Source: Melastoma dodecandrum
Lineage: Eukaryota > Streptophyta > Magnoliopsida > Myrtales > Melastomataceae
NCBI GenBank assembly: GCA_029817715.1
Contig: JARUPY010000533.1
Location: forward strand, 1,260,001 to 1,324,000
Direction of reading: 5' to 3'
DNA: 64,000 nt
The notes below the pieces were generated by a model. The model had not been told where the DNA came from and made no database searches. It saw only the letters and a list, made by a program, of their open reading frames with translations. Numbering within the stretch: position 1 is the first letter of the stretch; each line of letters starts with the position of its first letter. Both the position numbers and the translations under genes were made by a program. Positions 43,737 through 57,479 of the stretch are shown here, piece by piece.

Positions 43737-44668
43737 ATGGGAAGAGAAACTGCGATCGTTGTCTGCAAGAAAACTAAGACTTTGAGGATGGGGACGACGA
43801 TGAAGATGAACGAGGGAAGGAAGCGCAAGAGAGTTTGCATCGATGACGAGCCGTCCTCTAACGTCGACAAACTCCCAACGGAGATGGTGGTGGACATCTT
43901 GGCAAATGTCGCCGCAGATTCCTTCGACGCGTTCTTCAGCGCCAAGCAATGGTATGTAATTCTTTATTTCTTCTTTCTTTTTTTCTATCTAGCGTTTTGT
44001 GGAGATAATCCGATTGTCGTTGCAGCTGCAAGTTCTTCGTGAGGGCGTCCGGGGATAATTTTATTTACAAGAGGCTAACGTTGAATGTGCTTCCGGATAA
44101 ATTGTGGTGGACGCCGGAGAAAGCCAAAGCTCTGGTTCGGCGGTGCATCAGCAGCAGGAACGCAGAAGCTTTGTATTGGCAGGGACTGGTATGATGATGG
44201 CCACAATCTCTTCTTCAAAAACAAATGTTTTCTAGTGATTAATAATACGTATTCTTTGAACAGTTCGAATTCTTTACTACGCTCAACCTTGACGAAGGGA
44301 TAAACTTGATACGAGAAGCTGCACGAGAAGGAGACGTGGGGGCATTGTACATTCTGGGAGTGATCTACGTCTGCAGCGATGACGTCCAGTTGAAGAGAGG
44401 GGGCGGGGAGATCCTCAAGAAGGTGCACAGGGAAGGGAAAGTGTCCGAGTGCCGTGAGAAGTTCCTGAGGGCGATCGAAAGTATGTGGATGAACAACAGG
44501 TCCATCTTCCGAGAGATGCCCTCTTACGCGTGCCCGATGCGGGCCGAGCACTGGAAGGATGGGTTGTGGAGGAGCGACGCGCTGGTGCGAGACGGGGTGC
44601 ATTGCGAAGCCTGTATCTTCCAAGCCGACTCTATGTTCCTCTACATACATTGTCCGCCGGCTATGTAA
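43737..44668 (+). CDS. F-box protein with Sel1-like repeat region (At2g35280-like)
   Basis: A presumed SCF ubiquitin ligase adaptor. Three exons (43737-43951, 44026-44188, 44264-44668) join in frame to 260 residues. A basic N-terminus (GRKRKRVC) precedes the F-box at about residues 43-80 (VDKLPTEMVVDILANVAADS). The middle holds GLFEFFTTLNLDEGINLIRE and a Sel1-like unit AAREGDVGALYILGVIYVCS. The C-terminus has conserved Cys/His (MPSYACPMRAEHWKDG, DGVHCEACIFQADSMF). It matches the small plant family of At2g35280. The start at 43737 is the first ATG; an in-frame ATG at 43788 is possible. No target is known. Confidence 0.82.
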
Positions 44669-45049
44669 TAAGGATTAGCACGATTATCCGGTTTCTTACT
44701 CAGTTTTACAATTCAGTGCCACAAATTTTTTTAATCTAATTTCCTCTATTTTATTTAATCTTTTAGGTTCCTAAAATATTATTTATAAATTTGATTGACT
44801 GATAGTTTATAGAATAAATCTTTTCATTTTTTTTTATTAAACAGATAACGTCGTCATGATATGAAAGACGAGTCCGTTAATCCCGATTATCAAATTACAA
44901 ACAACTGCCGTCAGATTCCACAGCGGTCAGGCGGGGAGTAACAGAAAACTTCGATCTCTGCCTTCCATCACTCACACTCCCTCTCAATCCTCCCAGCCGT
45001 CCGCCGACCGCCGCGTTCGTCGCCGTCGCATTCGTCGGCTCGATAGACG
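44669..45049. other. Spacer between the F-box gene and the methyltransferase pseudogene
   Basis: AT-rich to about 44900, then a CT-rich leader-like sequence ahead of the pseudogene start. No gene. Confidence 0.5.
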
Positions 45050-46826
45050 ATGAAAGCGATCACTGCTGCCGATCATCTGAAATCGCCTAGCATCATCAAA
45101 ACCACAGCGTCCATCTCCCTCTCCTTCCTCTTCTTCCTCCTCGGGAAGAACTTCTCTCACTCCTCGTCTTACCAGCGTCTCCTATTCTTCTCTTCCAACT
45201 CCGCCTCCCCTTTCTCGTCTTCCTTCCACCCGGTGCAATCTCACACCGTCGTACTTTCTCCAAATCTCGACGTGACGTTCGATCCGGCTCTGATCAGCAA
45301 TCACACCGGGGACGGAGGAGGTCACGAGGTATGGGATCCTTGATGAGAATGGAACGATGACGGATAGTTTTGAGGTAGGGCAATTCGATCCAGAGTTGGT
45401 GGATGACTGGAGGAGCGGCAGTTGGGGGAATGAGAGTGGTAGCAGTGGGAGTGACGGAGCAGGTGCTAGCGGCATTGTTAAGATTCAGAAGTATGAGATT
45501 TGCGATGAGAGTATATTCCCTGTTTGGATAATGTTTAGGCTATCAAAAGGTTGAAGTCAACCGAGAAAGGAGAGAAGTTCGAACGACACTGTCCGGAAGC
45601 AGGCAAAGGTTTAGATTGCTTGGTTCCTGCACCTAAGGGATACCGGCCGCCAATTCCATGGCCTAGGAGTCGCGACAAGGTTTGGGATTGCAATTCCATT
45701 TACTGCTGCATTAGATATTGTTCAGGAGATCTTGATGTCGCAATATTCTTGGAAGTCATAGTTTCCTCTTTAAAGGTGACAGATTTGGCTTATTGTAGGT
45801 GTGGTTTAGCAATGTTTCACACACTCGACTAGTTGAGGAAAAAGGGGGTCAAAACTGGATTACCCAAGTGAAGGACAAGTTTAAATCTCCTGGTGACTTG
45901 GATCAGATCTCAGAGGTAGCTGCTAAGCAATTTGCTCTTAAGTGAATACCACAAATGGGTCAATCTGTGCAATGATGAGTTCTTTCTTCTTGCTTGCAGA
46001 TGGTTCCTGACACTACCTTTGGCAAACATACTCGAGTTGTTCTGGATATTGGATGTGGAGTTGCAAGTTTTGGTGCCTATTTGTTATCACGAGATGTTTT
46101 GACTTTGTCTGTAGCTCCAAAAGATGTCCATGAGAACCAAATTCAGTTCGCACTCGAGCGAGGTGTGCCTGCAATGGTGGCAGCATTTGCCACCCGTCGG
46201 CTGTTGTATCCTAGTCAAGCTTTCGACTTGGTACATCGTTCGCGCTGCAGAATTAATTGGACTCGTGATGATAGCTTTCTTGTTCATTGCCTCCTTTCAG
46301 TTCTTTCTGTACAAATCATGGATCCATGTTTGCATGATCTTTCTGTAACCAATCTTCATATGTAGAAAATACATTTGATTAGTGGAGGTTGCTTATGCAC
46401 AGGTACAAGCTGCTGAAATCTGGATTTTTCAGAATTCATAAGCTTTCTTTTGTCTCTACATTTTTTTTTCAAGCTTTCTTTTATCGACTTGGCAGGTGTA
46501 GCCAGTATTGAATGTTTTATTTTGGCAGAAAATATTAGGATATGTTGGTTCTCTGTTCACATAACTTTTTTTCATGAGTCTGCAGAAATGCCATCTAGAA
46601 GCATTTGCCAACTTTTCATTGACTTGTTTCCTGTACTTTCGCCACCTATCGGAAAATTTTCATTTTTTTCTGATTATAGTATTGCATTCATTTATGTTGG
46701 GGGGATGAAGATGGTATTCTTTCTACTGGAGCTTAACCGAATGCTTTGTGCTGGCGGATACTTTGCTTGGGCAGCACAACCAGTCTATAAGCATGAACCC
46801 CTCCTAGAAGAGCAGTGGGAAGGTAA
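45050..46826 (+). pseudogene. Broken pectin-type methyltransferase (PMT family) gene
   Basis: Homologue of Golgi-localised SAM-dependent methyltransferases of the QUA2/PMT family (closest to At5g06050). A membrane-anchor N-terminus (ISLSFLFFLLGKNF) and recognisable blocks remain: [53 protein letters not shown], the SAM-binding [57 protein letters not shown], and [20 protein letters not shown]. Damage: a frameshift at about 45333 (GGHEV into stop), a second after KYEICDES near 45510, a TAG in CLDNV-stop-AIKR, loss of the block after KFKSPG (FIHGADQY region), one extra T in GGTATTCTT-T-CTACTGGAG at about 46709, and no exons for the C-terminal half. Not functional. Confidence 0.88.
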
Positions 46827-48124
46827 ACTTGATTTATTTTGACTTCCTACAATTTTGAAGGCGGGGGAGAATTCATTATAGTTAAGGTCTACTGTTGTTC
46901 TCGCAGTAAGAGCTTCAAAAGATGCCAGGCCATCCATCATTCCTCTTTCCTTCCTGTCATTTTTTTGTTTCTACTCGTGCTATACAGATGTAGAGTTTAA
47001 ATGGAACAGGCTCTTTTTCCTTGGTAGTTTTATATCATAGAAAAGCTGCAAATAAGGAAACTGACTTAACTCATTTGTGGATGATGGCTTGTTCTTCGGT
47101 GCACTTGTGGATGATGGCTAGAAGCATTGGGTTGATGTCGCATGTTATTTGACGAGCTGATTCCGGCCGGAGTCCGGCGTGTATCGGACCGCTCTCTGCA
47201 TCTGTGGACCGAATGGAGCAGTACCGTAACTCGGAGTTGTTACCAGGGGGACGTCTGACGAACTGAGAATTCGGGTAAAAGGGTTAGAAGTTTGGTTTGT
47301 TAGCACAATAATCGAACTCGGTGATAAATCAACTCAATCTGGGAATTCAGCCGTGGCTCGTTCCGACAATAAGATCCGACACCTGTCCACATGAGCTGTC
47401 CAAATTCCAAAACAGACGGTCTAAATTATTTTGATCGCCCCCCACCCAATCGGTCAACAAGAGATGGACACGTATTCCCCCCCCCCCCCCCCCAATGCAT
47501 AAGGAAAAAAATCACGGATGCCTTGTTTTCTCTCCTTCTTCTCCCGACAGCAATCATCACCATGTTAAAAATCAAAAGGCAAGACACGTACGTACATACA
47601 CGTCAACAAAAAGAAGGAAAAGAATCGAGCCTTGGGCACTCCCAAGAGATAAGATCGCAACAGGGGAGCGACCTTTGGGAAAATAAAAAAGGGCTAGCGA
47701 CGGGTCGAATCACGTCCCCATCGAAAATCTCCCAAAAAATCTACCCAAACAAACAATATATAATATAAAAACAAATTCACATTCAAATATGACGTCATTA
47801 ATACAATTGATTGGATCAGGACAACCGCTCGATTCCTCGAGTCAGTGCCACGTACCCCCCCAAAAAAAAAAAAAGAACGAAATCTAAAGGAACGAGATTC
47901 TTTTCACCCCCCCCCCCCCCTGTTTAGCAAAAATGTACGTAATTAATAATCGGTCTTCTTACGACACGTCACCTGGAAATTCCTTTTTCTTTTCCCTTGA
48001 AATAAAACAAAAAAGAGAGGAACGTTTCCATTTCCGACTTTTTTTTCTAAAATATATATATATATATAAAGCAAAATTGAACAAAATAGATTTCCTTTAA
48101 TTTTTTAGGTTGTAATTGGGTATT
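46827..48124. other. Spacer downstream of the pseudogene and AHG3 3' region
   Basis: No C-terminal methyltransferase exons were found. Contains poly-C tracts at 47477-47493 and about 47908-47920, a TA repeat at 48051-48068 and the AHG3 3'UTR. Nothing else recognisable. Confidence 0.5.
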
Positions 48125-49605
48125 TTATTTCTTCGTCGGACGGCGGTTCGGTTCCCCTTTCCGTAGGTCGACCACCACCACGCTGACGTTGTCGCTGCTG
48201 TGTCTAGCCAGGGCCAGCTTGGTCAGCAACATGGACCCGTCCGCGCATGCCCTGTCCGAGCTCTCTGCCGCCCCGTCTGGTGGCCTCTGTGCCCTCAGAC
48301 ACATGCCGGCGACCCCGCATGCCGTTTCGTTGGACACCACGTCCCACAGGCCATCGCTCGCGAGTATTAGGCACTCGTCCTCCTCCGTCCTCGCCGTCAC
48401 CGTCACCTCCGGGTCGGGTATCACGAATGGCTTGAGGTAGTTGTCACCTGAGAGATCCACACAGGGATGCAAGATTTAGTTGGCTGCTTAAATACGCAGC
48501 TGAGAGGAGGGAATAGGATTAAGGTTGAGATATTATTACCGATTGCTCTGGACATGGCGAGGACGCCGAGCACCCGCGCACCTTCCCAGTATATGACACG
48601 GCCCCCAGCCCTCTCGATCCTCCCCAGCTCGTCCGGCCGGTCCGGCTGTGACAATTCGGATAGATCAGTCTCCGGCGGGAATTATTTGAGTGAGAAGATA
48701 GTAGTGATGGGTCTTACCTTGTGATCAGACGACAAGGGGATGGCGACGCCGTTGCGGCAGAGTACAGCGCGAGAATCACCGCAATTGGAAACCACTATCT
48801 CGTCTGGCGTCACGACCGCGACAACGGCCGTTGATCCCACAGCGTCGCACTGTGGGGTCTCGAGCTCACACCTGCAGTTAGACCCAACCTGGCCGTCTCT
48901 ACCGCAATCCTCGGCTTCCTTGTCCATCAGGCGGAAGCTCCTTGTCATCGCCTCCTTCCATTCCACGGGCCGGTCATCGAAACGCCGTAGCTCTTCCTTG
49001 ACTATCTCGTGCATCCTGCTCTTGCACTTCATCGCAACCTGTTAAAAAAACCACAGCCCGTCAGCCGATATTACACCTCCCTCTGCCCCAAACCACGAGG
49101 AAGAGTGCACGGCAACACTTACGTGAGAGCAGCCGTGACCGTCAAAAACGCCATAGAAATGGAACCCCTTGCTTCGGCCGCACAGATGAGGCTTAACGAG
49201 GACGGCGTCCTCCATGTCCCTCCTCCTCCCGCACACCGAAGTCAACCCAAACTTTGGAAACCCCCCGTCCTCCGCCTTCACCGGAAAAACCCCTTTCGAT
49301 TTCTCCAACCCGGTCCCGCCAAACACCTCCCCACCATCCTTCCCCACAACCCCGGCCTCTACTCTCCTCCTGCAAGACACCCGACCACCACATCCTTCAT
49401 CATCATCCTCAGCAGTCCCGGAGCGACGGATCTCCGCCACCCTCTGCCTCTTCCGACCGTGTTCCAGCAGAGCAGGAAGCTTCGTCCCAACCTCCGCGAA
49501 GGACTTCACAGCAGGAGGCTCGAGGATCCTCCGAACCGAGGAGCTGGGCTCGGCCGGGGGAACAGGCTCGCCGTCCCCGATCAAACCAAAACAAATCCCG
49601 GCCAT
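48125..49605 (-). CDS. AHG3: Clade A protein phosphatase 2C, ABA co-receptor (AHG3/PP2CA type)
   Basis: Clade A PP2Cs dephosphorylate SnRK2 kinases and are inhibited by ABA-bound PYR/PYL receptors. Four exons (49605-49123, 49038-48718, 48645-48540, 48447-48125) give 410 residues. The start [20 protein letters not shown] matches AHG3; the frame is open further upstream to an ATG at 49926, but that sequence is leader-like. Motifs: [26 protein letters not shown] (metal-binding Asp), [41 protein letters not shown] and [16 protein letters not shown]. The PYL-contacting Trp is present in [20 protein letters not shown]. Differences from HAI phosphatases in the N-terminus and [10 protein letters not shown] favour AHG3 (At3g11410). 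Confidence 0.95.
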
Positions 49606-52536
49606 CTCACACAGTAAACCACACCCACGAGAACGACGACTCCTCTCCCAAGAAACGGAGCAAAGAAAATGAACAGGGGGATGGAAAGAATTGTTCTTGG
49701 GGGGGTAGAAAAAGAGGAGACCTGGGTGGGAAGGAGGTGGGGGTGGGGGATGATTAATAATGTGTGTGACCCACGCGTCGCTGTCCCCGGCAGGTGGCAA
49801 TCTCAGCCGTACATCTCTCGACAAGACGGCAGGAGATGGCGACACGTTGCTCTTTGTTGAAGCGGGAAAGGGGTTGAGTCGTGGACCAATGGGATCTCGC
49901 CACGGTTCTGTTTGGGTCGTCCCCAACCTCTTTTTTCAGACACAGGATTCCGGCAGGCATGTGTTGTGGTCCCCCACCCCGATAAAACAAGTTACTACGA
50001 AACAAACGACCAGTTTCGCGGAAATTTTTGTTCATCTTGACAGGAGAGAGAACACGTGGCACGACATTCAAGACGAGAATTTCATTTGGGCGGAATTTAT
50101 TTTTATTTTTTGTAAATGGCAATCGATGGAAGGATGGATGAAACTTGCGTGATATTTTTGGTTTTGGATGTTGACAGCCAAGTCCTGGGCAACCGGGTTG
50201 CTTGGGGAGGTCAAGCTGGACAATAATATTCTCTAGGTGGGATTTGGACACGTGTGTCCTGATCCTGGGGTTTATAAGATATTATTTCCAATTTACACAT
50301 GATGATGGTCAATACGTGACGTGACGGTAGACTTGTTGGGGGATTTTCGATTTAACCGCCCACTGGTTTCATGCGTCGTCTCGTCTCTCACTTCTGTTTC
50401 TTGGAAAACTGCTTTTTTTTTTTTTTAAGTTGGACGGCCGGGACACGTGGACAGGTGCAGTAACACGTGTCGTGTGTGGGTTGGGGGGGAATAATTTTCC
50501 CGACCTCCCTTGACTCGACCCACGTTTGATTTCCAAATTAACGTTTTCTAATTAATTTTTTTTTTTTTATCGAGAGTAGAGATTAGGGAGGTGGGAAACG
50601 AAGCAAACATCTGGGCAGAGACTAATTACAAAGTTTATTACCAACGTGTTAGAAGGAAGCATGCCGATATAATCATGTGGTTGGGAAGTCAATTCTGAGT
50701 AATTTAAATAAGTGAGGGAAGTGGGCGGCTGGCTGGCTGGCTGGCTAACAACGTGCGAGGGAGGGTCAGAACATATGACGGAAGCATCCGGGGAGTTGCA
50801 GATGTCGACGCGTGTACAACCCCAACCCACCCGACGTGGATGTCCCCCTTGGGGCCTTGTCCGAATCTCTCCTCAACTCCCCTACACCCAACACCACCCA
50901 AATCCTCCTTAGTATAAAACATCAATATTTTGTAAGAAAAGAGAAGGGGGAAGATTTTGCGTGTGGGGGATGGATGGAAACGTCGGGGAGGATTGTGGAA
51001 CGTGTTTTTGGGTGGCTGGCTGGCTACTCAAAACGTGTAAATGTTCATTATATAATAAACATCACGATTTGACACGCCCCTTTTTGCTAGTGCTTCGGTC
51101 AAACGAAATCTTATATCATAACTCTTACAAATAGGAATGCGCATATAAAGAAAACTCAATTACAGAACGTGAAGATTTAAAATACCTTCTTGTATTAATT
51201 TTCGTTAGTCTAATTTGATTTCGAGTATCACTTGAATTTGATCATTAAACCCAAATTATATCTAATACTATCCGGAACACGCGTCGCGAAAATGCAGCGG
51301 AAACGAGCAACATTTTGCTAATTGCGCCTGGCGGCTGTGTTTTTGTCTTCGTTTTTCATTTCGAGGGGAGAGGGACGATTTGTAATCTTTTCCTCGCGAC
51401 CATCTGTGTTTTCAAAATGCATTTTTCCACTATTTCTATTTTATCATTATTTAATTTTGAACGATCTTAAATTTCTTTTAACAAAAGTTAAAAATATTGT
51501 TAATATAGTCTGACTCATATCTTATAATAACAGAGTTATTACATTTCGTTCATTCCCCACGTAATTCACTTTATCCATAGCAATAACCTCCCAATAAAGC
51601 AATCATCCAACCTTCATTAATTTTGTATATTTTTTACGGTAATTATCGTCCAACTCCGACTTCCAACTCACTTAATCTCGCTATCAAAATTTTAAAATAA
51701 AATAACATATAAAAATATAATTATCAGAAAAAAATTAAAATTATATAAAATCAAAATAAAAAATATAATAAATTAAATTAATTATAAAACAAAAAATTAA
51801 TTAAAAGTTTGAGGTCATCGAGCAAACTTTTTGTTCCGAGACCGTCGCGACAAACCATTTAATAATTTTATTTTTTTAATGTGACGCGTGGGGATGGATG
51901 GAGGGAAGGGGGGTTCCACGCCGCTCCGTCTCGGAAACCAAAACCATCCCAAAACCGGAGGCTGGCCCTTCCCAAAACAACCCGTTGGATTGTTCGAATC
52001 AATACCACCGAGTGACGTGGCCATCTCTTGGATCCGACACGTAGGTGATGGGATCTTTTCCGTCTTTGGTTTCGGTCAAAACCAGTAAAAAAGTAACGGC
52101 GCTTAATATTAAATTTAATGCAGAGTTCGTTAATGGGGGGATTATGTCACTGACTCTCTTTTACGCTTTTCCTTTCCCAATCATTTGTCGGTTTTTGTCC
52201 ACGTTCTTACCGCGACAAAGTATATTTTGACAGAATATACTTGATCTTTTTGTTTTTGTTTTTTTTTTATGAATTTTGGTAAATTTTTACCTATACAGAA
52301 TGTGAAATGCTCCTAGGAGAGAACATATTCCACACACAAACAACAATCACCAAACATGACTGCGAAATCCATGAGAATGAAGCAGCCTGTGAAAAACCAT
52401 TGGACCGTACAAGATCTGAAAAAATCTGAGCACAGACATCGGTATGCTAAAATCATTTTTATTTAATCATTCTATTGTCTCCGGCAGCAACCAGCATCGT
52501 CCGATCGAATCATGCAGCTGATGGTACAGTTTGGTG
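49606..52536. promoter_or_regulatory. AHG3 promoter with ABRE/G-box cluster and long AT-rich spacer
   Basis: ACGTG-core elements lie at 50053-50060 (CACGTGGC), 50248-50255 (ACACGTGT), 50313-50322 (two overlapping ACGTGAC), 50443-50450 (ACACGTGG) and 50463-50470 (ACACGTGT), 450-865 bp upstream of AHG3. They fit the known ABA induction of clade A PP2C genes through ABF/bZIP factors. 50,700-51,040 has GGCT repeats and more ACGTG cores. From 51,060 to 52,480 the DNA is AT-rich with no gene. Confidence 0.65.
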
Positions 52537-53951
<1,415 letters not shown>

Positions 53952-54185
53952 GGTTACCGCGATGACTACTTCCTATCCTTCTTGCTCCAACATTTACGTT
54001 TCGTTTGGAGATAGTTAGGTGAACATTGTAAAACGTATTTTTCAATAGTCAAATCCACCCACCATTCAAACCTCATAACGCATGTGAGAAAATGTGTTAA
54101 TCATAGCTCGACAATTCATTGTCTCCGTACGAACGAACTGTAACTCGAAGTGAACCCAACCATCACCGAATCATGTCATGGTGCT

Positions 54186-55654
54186 TCAATTTATTTTGGC
54201 AGTTGGAAAAAACCCGTTCGCGGTCATCCCGCCGTCGACGGAGATGACCTGGCCGGTTATGTAGGAAGATGCCGGCATGCAGAGGAAAGCGGCTAGGGAC
54301 GCCACCTCCTCTGGTTCCCCCACCCTTTGAAGAGGCGTTCGTGATATCACCCCGTCGTAGAACTCTTTGTTTTCCAGCAGCTGCAACAAAAGGGACTCAG
54401 CATAAATGCCTATATCAAATAGGAAGCATATGCCTCCGTCAAGGAGTAATGATGCGGTTAGGTTCCTCACGTGTTCCACGAGTGAGGTCTTGATATACCA
54501 CGGAGCGATGGAGTTGCTCCTGATGTTGTCCTTTGCCCATTCGCAGGCCAGATTCTTGGTAATCTGATTGATTGCAGCTGTATAAAACAGAAAAAAGGAT
54601 ATTTAGTTTTTTCATCCGGCGGATCGTTAGCATAAAGCAGGATCATCATTTAGAAAATGCAGGGGTCGTCACCTTTGGTGGCGGCATAAATGGAGCCGGT
54701 ACCCAAACTGACCACCCCTCCAACAGAAGAAATGAAGATGATGCTCCCAGACCCGGAAGCTTTGAGGAAAGGATGAGCGAGCTGGCAGAAATGATATGCT
54801 GAGTCAAGATTGGTCGCCATGATTTTCGAGTAATCTTCTGCTGTGTACTCAACCGTAGGCTTCCTGAAGTTAGTTCCTGCATTGTTTATCTGCATACACC
54901 GGGCAAACATCACATACGCAAGACAAAGCCAACCACACATGAATCAAATCCTTTAACGTTTCTCAGTCAAACAACCATGAAGAGGGCCGGCAATGTGCTG
55001 ATACACAGACGTGCATGCCTAGATCGTTTCCCGAGCAAGCACTGATGGCAAGGATACTCAACAAACCAAGGAAAGCTAAGAGACAACCAAGCAAGCAGGG
55101 TCCTGTGAGCCGCAACTAGTGAACAAGTGCCCAATCGATCCTAATCGCCATGTCAATTCAACATTAATTGCCGAATCGAACATGTAAGATTCTACTACCG
55201 GCAAGCAGCAACAAGCAACCGATGAAACAGCAAAAAGATTTGTCCCAAAATCTACCAGGATGTTGAGCTTGCCGCTAAAGAGGGAAGCAACCTCCTCGAT
55301 CAGTTGTTGCCGCTGTTCCCGCGACGACAGGTCACAGACCGAACCCGTCACCCTCAGTCCCCTGCTCTCCCACTCCTTCAGGCACTTGGTCAGCTCCTCA
55401 CCGTTCCTGGAACACGTGTGCACTGCGGCCCCGAACCCGCCCAGCTCCTCCACCGCCCGGCTTCCGAAAATCAACACCATCGACGTCCGGAAAAGAGAAA
55501 AAGGGCTCCAGTTTCGAGGAGCGGGTTTAGCAGAAGGGAGGAACTTTGAGGGGAAGAAATATTCTTACCCTATGCCGCGGGTTCCGCCGGTGACCAGGGC
55601 CGTCGTTCCGTCGAGGGTCCATCGCAATTTCACGCCGGCGCTGCCTTCCGCCAT
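54186..55654 (-). CDS. Tropinone-reductase-like short-chain dehydrogenase, copy 2
   Basis: Tandem paralogue of the SDR just downstream, separated by 234 bp and with the same five-exon structure (55654-55569, 55460-55256, 54889-54673, 54577-54471, 54380-54186), 269 residues. Keeps [24 protein letters not shown] and the catalytic IYAATKG. Exon 4 ([20 protein letters not shown] region) is nearly identical to copy 1, while exon 2 and the N-terminus ([16 protein letters not shown] instead of MALIPSSLKLRWTLEG) differ more. The likely function is the same SDR chemistry with possibly different substrate range. The closest Arabidopsis gene by position is At5g06060. Confidence 0.92.
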
Positions 55655-56682
55655 CGTCCCCAGGGATGACGACACTGTCTGGGTCTATCCCTTCTTGTCG
55701 TTTTGTTTGAGGTTGTCAGGAAATGAGTGATGCGGGTTTGTTCGGATAAGTTTCAAAATCTATTATTTGTTAGAGTTTGATTCGAATACGTAATTCGATT
55801 GAATGATTGTAACATAAATGGAAAACTCTTTCGAAGAAAAGGTTTCGTTATAAAAAAACGGAAGCTTTTCCTTCTCAACTGGGATGGAAACCATGACTTA
55901 GCTCGAGATCCAGATCGTTAACCAGCCGCAAGTCTACTCCCTTCAGTGCTCCCACCTGCTGCCCAGATGATGCTGATTGACGTGAGCCGCCGACGGAGAG
56001 TCCGAATCTGTGCTGCATCCGGGATCTAATGCAATTGGTTGACCTCTATTAGTGAAGGATTCCAGAGTAATGGAGACGTCGGCTTCTTCGTAAGAGTTCT
56101 GTTCATAAGGTGAATCAGAAACACGTCCATATGCATCCGTTCTGGATTCGGGCATAACCTATGGGTATCCAACGTGCACGCTGTCCTGGGGTATGCCGCC
56201 GTGCATCCTGGAAGCGGGACTCGAGTATCATTCGAATCGGATTGCAATCTCTCTGTAGTTGAAAACTGTCATCCACTGGAATCGGATTGCACAATGGGAT
56301 TCTGAAAGTTATAGACAGAGAGCCATTAGTCATTTTCATGATGCTGAGGTTTTGCTCCTTTCATCTTTTTCATCTTTGGCTGTAAGGACTACATTCGTGA
56401 CGATGCACAACTGTTGGTTGCTTGCCTAATGACTTTGACTACACTGCATGATTTAGTCTTTCCGAACCTGGAATCCTGACATGGGACACAAACTTTGTAC
56501 TATCTCAGCCCTCCTTGTACAAAATCCCACCCAGAGAAACAAAAATTGGCAAGACGTCCTCTCACTCTCCCAACAAAACTTGCTCCTCGTTCATGGAGCA
56601 GCAGGGGGGCATGTGCGTGCATCTGTCCCCGTCATTTATAAGTCAATCCTAGAACACAGTGTAATCCTAAATGCTGATTAAT
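55655..56682. other. SDR upstream region and unassigned stretch before the LBD gene
   Basis: The promoter of SDR copy 2 is within 55655-55900. On the minus strand 55943-56330 has open frames (one ends VNQHHLGSRWEH) that could be exons of a gene I do not recognise; there is no convincing start or family match, so no gene is called. 56400-56682 is the LBD 3'UTR. Confidence 0.4.
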
Positions 56683-57479
56683 CTAGTCGCATGCGTTGTT
56701 CACAATCCAAGGGTAGGAAGGCATGCACGTCCCGGGTTTGGTCCCATCGAGAATCTGGTCCATCGGATCTGGGTTGTCTTCACTTGACAGGTTATGGTCC
56801 TGGTCCTGATCCTTTACTCCTCCCCATGCACACATGCCACGGAAGTCTGCATTAATCATCATCGTGTTGGTTGCTGTGAGTGGATGAAGACGATCTGCCT
56901 CGTTGTTCAGAGAGAACAGATGGCTCTTATCACTGTGGTTATTAGTTTCGGAAAAGTGAACAGGAATATCGCTGAAGATGGAGGTGTTACTGTCAGGGAA
57001 TTGATAGTCCCTACTACTTTGGAACCCAACTCCAAGGTTGGCCATCTGGGTTCCAAAAATCTCGATCTCCTCCTGTAGGTTAGCCACCTGCATGACACAC
57101 AAAAACACGTCAACAAAAGAGCCATGACAGCCCCCGACGGAACCGATTCACCGGGGCCTCAATCTATAGGGAAGCGAATAGAGAGAACGGAAATAAAGAC
57201 CTGTTCTTGGAGTGCAAAGATATGAGACACGCAGCCGTGGACGGGATCCCTCATCCTGGCCAGGGCTTCATAGGAGATGGTGACGGCGGCATCACCCCTG
57301 GCCTGCACAGGCAAGTGCGACAGCAGCTTCGAGACGTTGCTCGCCCCGAAGACCCTGTGAACGGCCGCGAAATGGGCAGAGGCCTGATCGTAAGAGAAGC
57401 AAGGGGCGAAAACACAGTCGCAGGCGCACTTTCTCCTGAGGAACTTGCAGGCTCCACATGAAGACCCTGACCCTGTCAT
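56683..57479 (-). CDS. LOB-domain (LBD/ASL) transcription factor, class I (LBD33-like)
   Basis: Plant-specific DNA-binding protein of the LBD family; LBD16/18/29/33 relatives act downstream of auxin in lateral root formation. Two exons (57479-57201, 57087-56683) give 227 residues. The C-block is complete, [19 protein letters not shown] (CX2CX6CX3C); the GAS block includes [20 protein letters not shown]; the coiled-coil region is [20 protein letters not shown] then [20 protein letters not shown]. The variable C-terminal half is acidic and Asn/Asp-rich ([20 protein letters not shown]), consistent with an activation domain. Start [13 protein letters not shown] agrees with Arabidopsis LBD33 (MTGAGSPCGACKF); an upstream in-frame ATG at 57494 would add five residues. 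Placement next to the SDR pair matches At5g06060/At5g06080. Confidence 0.92.

Noticed and set aside
48740..49757. Several long plus-strand open frames (up to 202 codons) rich in Pro/Ser/Arg
   Set aside because: They are antisense to the GC-rich first exons of AHG3, whose minus-strand model is complete and matches the family.
49606..49926. In-frame N-terminal extension of AHG3
   Set aside because: Open by chance: proline/serine-rich leader translation with no homology; the family starts at MAGIC.
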